Shown: positions 63,538-64,000 of the stretch, piece after piece | Layout of the letters: the number at the start of each line of letters is the position of its first letter | Numbering within the stretch: position 1 is the first letter of the stretch | The notes under the pieces: model-generated | Seen by the model: the letters and a program-made list of their open reading frames with translations, nothing else | Databases searched by the model: none | What the model was told of the DNA's origin: nothing | Source of the DNA: Planctomycetota bacterium | GTDB taxonomy: Bacteria > Planctomycetota > UBA8108 > UBA1146 | Direction of reading: 5' to 3' | Length of the DNA stretch: 64,000 nt | Assembly: GCA_014240375.1 (NCBI GenBank) | Contig: JAAZXB010000011.1 | Location: forward strand, 50,512-114,511 | Made by a program: the position numbers and the translations under genes

Positions 63538-64000
63538 TTGTCCCTTCGATTCGATGCGCGCATACAAACCCTACCGCTATTGCTGCTCGCCCTACTACTG
63601 AGCCTGACCACGACAGTTCCATTGCCGTCCCAGGTGGCCGAGATCTGTGATAATGGAACCGACGATGATGGCGACGGGCTGATCGACTGCGCAGATGATG
63701 ATTGCCTCTTCCCCCTGTATTCAGACAGCGGCCAGGCACTCGGCAACTCCGATAGCTTCGCTGTCGCCCTCGGCGACCTCGATGGCGATGGCGATCTCGA
63801 TGCTTGGGTCGCAAATTGTTGCTCCCTACCCAACCGCGTGTGGATCAACCAGGGCGGCATTCAGGGGGGAGTGGCCGGCAACTTCGCCGACAGCGGTCAA
63901 GCACTCGGCAGCTCCTATAGCACCGGTGTCGCCCTCGGTGACCTCGATGGCGATGGCGATCTAGATGCATGGGTCGCAAACAGCGGAATCAACCGCGTGT
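63538..64000 (+). CDS. FG-GAP/VCBS repeat protein, 5' part (runs off window)
   Basis: The TTG start at 63538 has AGGAGGTG 3 bases upstream. About 154 codons are visible, open to the right edge. A signal peptide ('LPLLLLALLLSLTTTV') is followed by a calcium-loop segment 'EICDNGTDDDGDGLIDCADDDC' in part, as in MopE/myxococcal-type exported proteins. FG-GAP units then begin: 'VALGDLDGDGDLDAWVAN' occurs twice in the visible part. Secreted or surface beta-propeller protein. Confidence 0.88.
   Translation, partial: MSLRFDARIQTLPLLLLALLLSLTTTVPLPSQVAEICDNGTDDDGDGLIDCADDDCLFPLYSDSGQALGNSDSFAVALGDLDGDGDLDAWVANCCSLPNRVWINQGGIQGGVAGNFADSGQALGSSYSTGVALGDLDGDGDLDAWVANSGINRV

Overview
The window reads as a chromosomal piece of a moderately GC-rich marine-type planctomycete. 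The affiliation is inferred from gene content: two formylglycine sulfatases, a DUF1080 protein, PhoD and purple-acid phosphatases, a dockerin-like domain with an 'ADAIFLLTYLFSGG'-type repeat, secreted VWA/HEAT and poly-Asp proteins, and many lipoproteins. There is no rRNA or tRNA gene, phage, IS element or CRISPR array. Genes lie on both strands in short operons, often with stop/start overlaps (ATGA, GTGA, TTGA).

Region by region. 1-481: 5' part of a sulfatase (- strand). 634-13023: eight co-directional genes forming a probable electron-transfer conduit: two paralogous pentaheme cytochromes, an outer-membrane beta-barrel, a membrane-anchored ferredoxin/flavin reductase, a tetraheme cytochrome, a cNMP-domain/4x[4Fe-4S] fusion, a di-heme b-type membrane protein and a membrane-anchored decaheme cytochrome (24 CXXCH sites in total). 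13027-15340: aminotransferase and FAD monooxygenase. 15622-21587: SDR, three-gene sugar ABC importer and a DUF1080 hydrolase-like protein. 22337-25323: thiol peroxidase, SDR, a secreted unknown and a phosphatase-like protein with an altered P-loop. 25619-30396: secreted or lipoprotein genes, then a GIDE(MUL1-like)-LemA fusion next to LemA. 30655-37255: Tat phosphoesterase, ychF with an inserted HNH nuclease gene, acetolactate-decarboxylase-like lipoprotein, triple-domain poly-Asp protein and an unknown membrane protein. 37263-44073: dockerin remnant, hybrid kinase with an isochorismatase-family hydrolase, amidase, 35-aa membrane peptide, NUDIX protein and sulfatase. 44201-47883: heterodimeric ABC exporter. 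47977-55944: secreted unknown, PPi-type phosphofructokinase, purple acid phosphatase, ABC-F protein and VWA protein. 56057-60191: PhoD phosphatase and a thioredoxin-like gene with an in-frame TGA, then a second copy of the PhoD 3' end. 60238-64000: ankyrin protein, aquaporin, RsmJ and the start of an FG-GAP repeat protein.

Four things stand out. (1) The gene at 58762-59985 is one open frame interrupted by a single TGA two codons after a Cys in a thioredoxin-like domain. A hairpin with a G in its loop lies at the distance expected of a bacterial SECIS, so it is a strong selenoprotein candidate. (2) An HNH nuclease gene sits directly after ychF and is followed by a diverged second copy of the last 73 bp of ychF. 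This looks like a minimal mobile element that replaces the end of its target gene. The PhoD/selenoprotein locus has the same layout. (3) The 12.4-kb electron-transfer cluster appears to run from quinone to the cell surface. Three of its cytochromes share acidic LLD-type tandem repeats. (4) In-frame minisatellites, mostly with a 15-bp period, occur in many unrelated genes.
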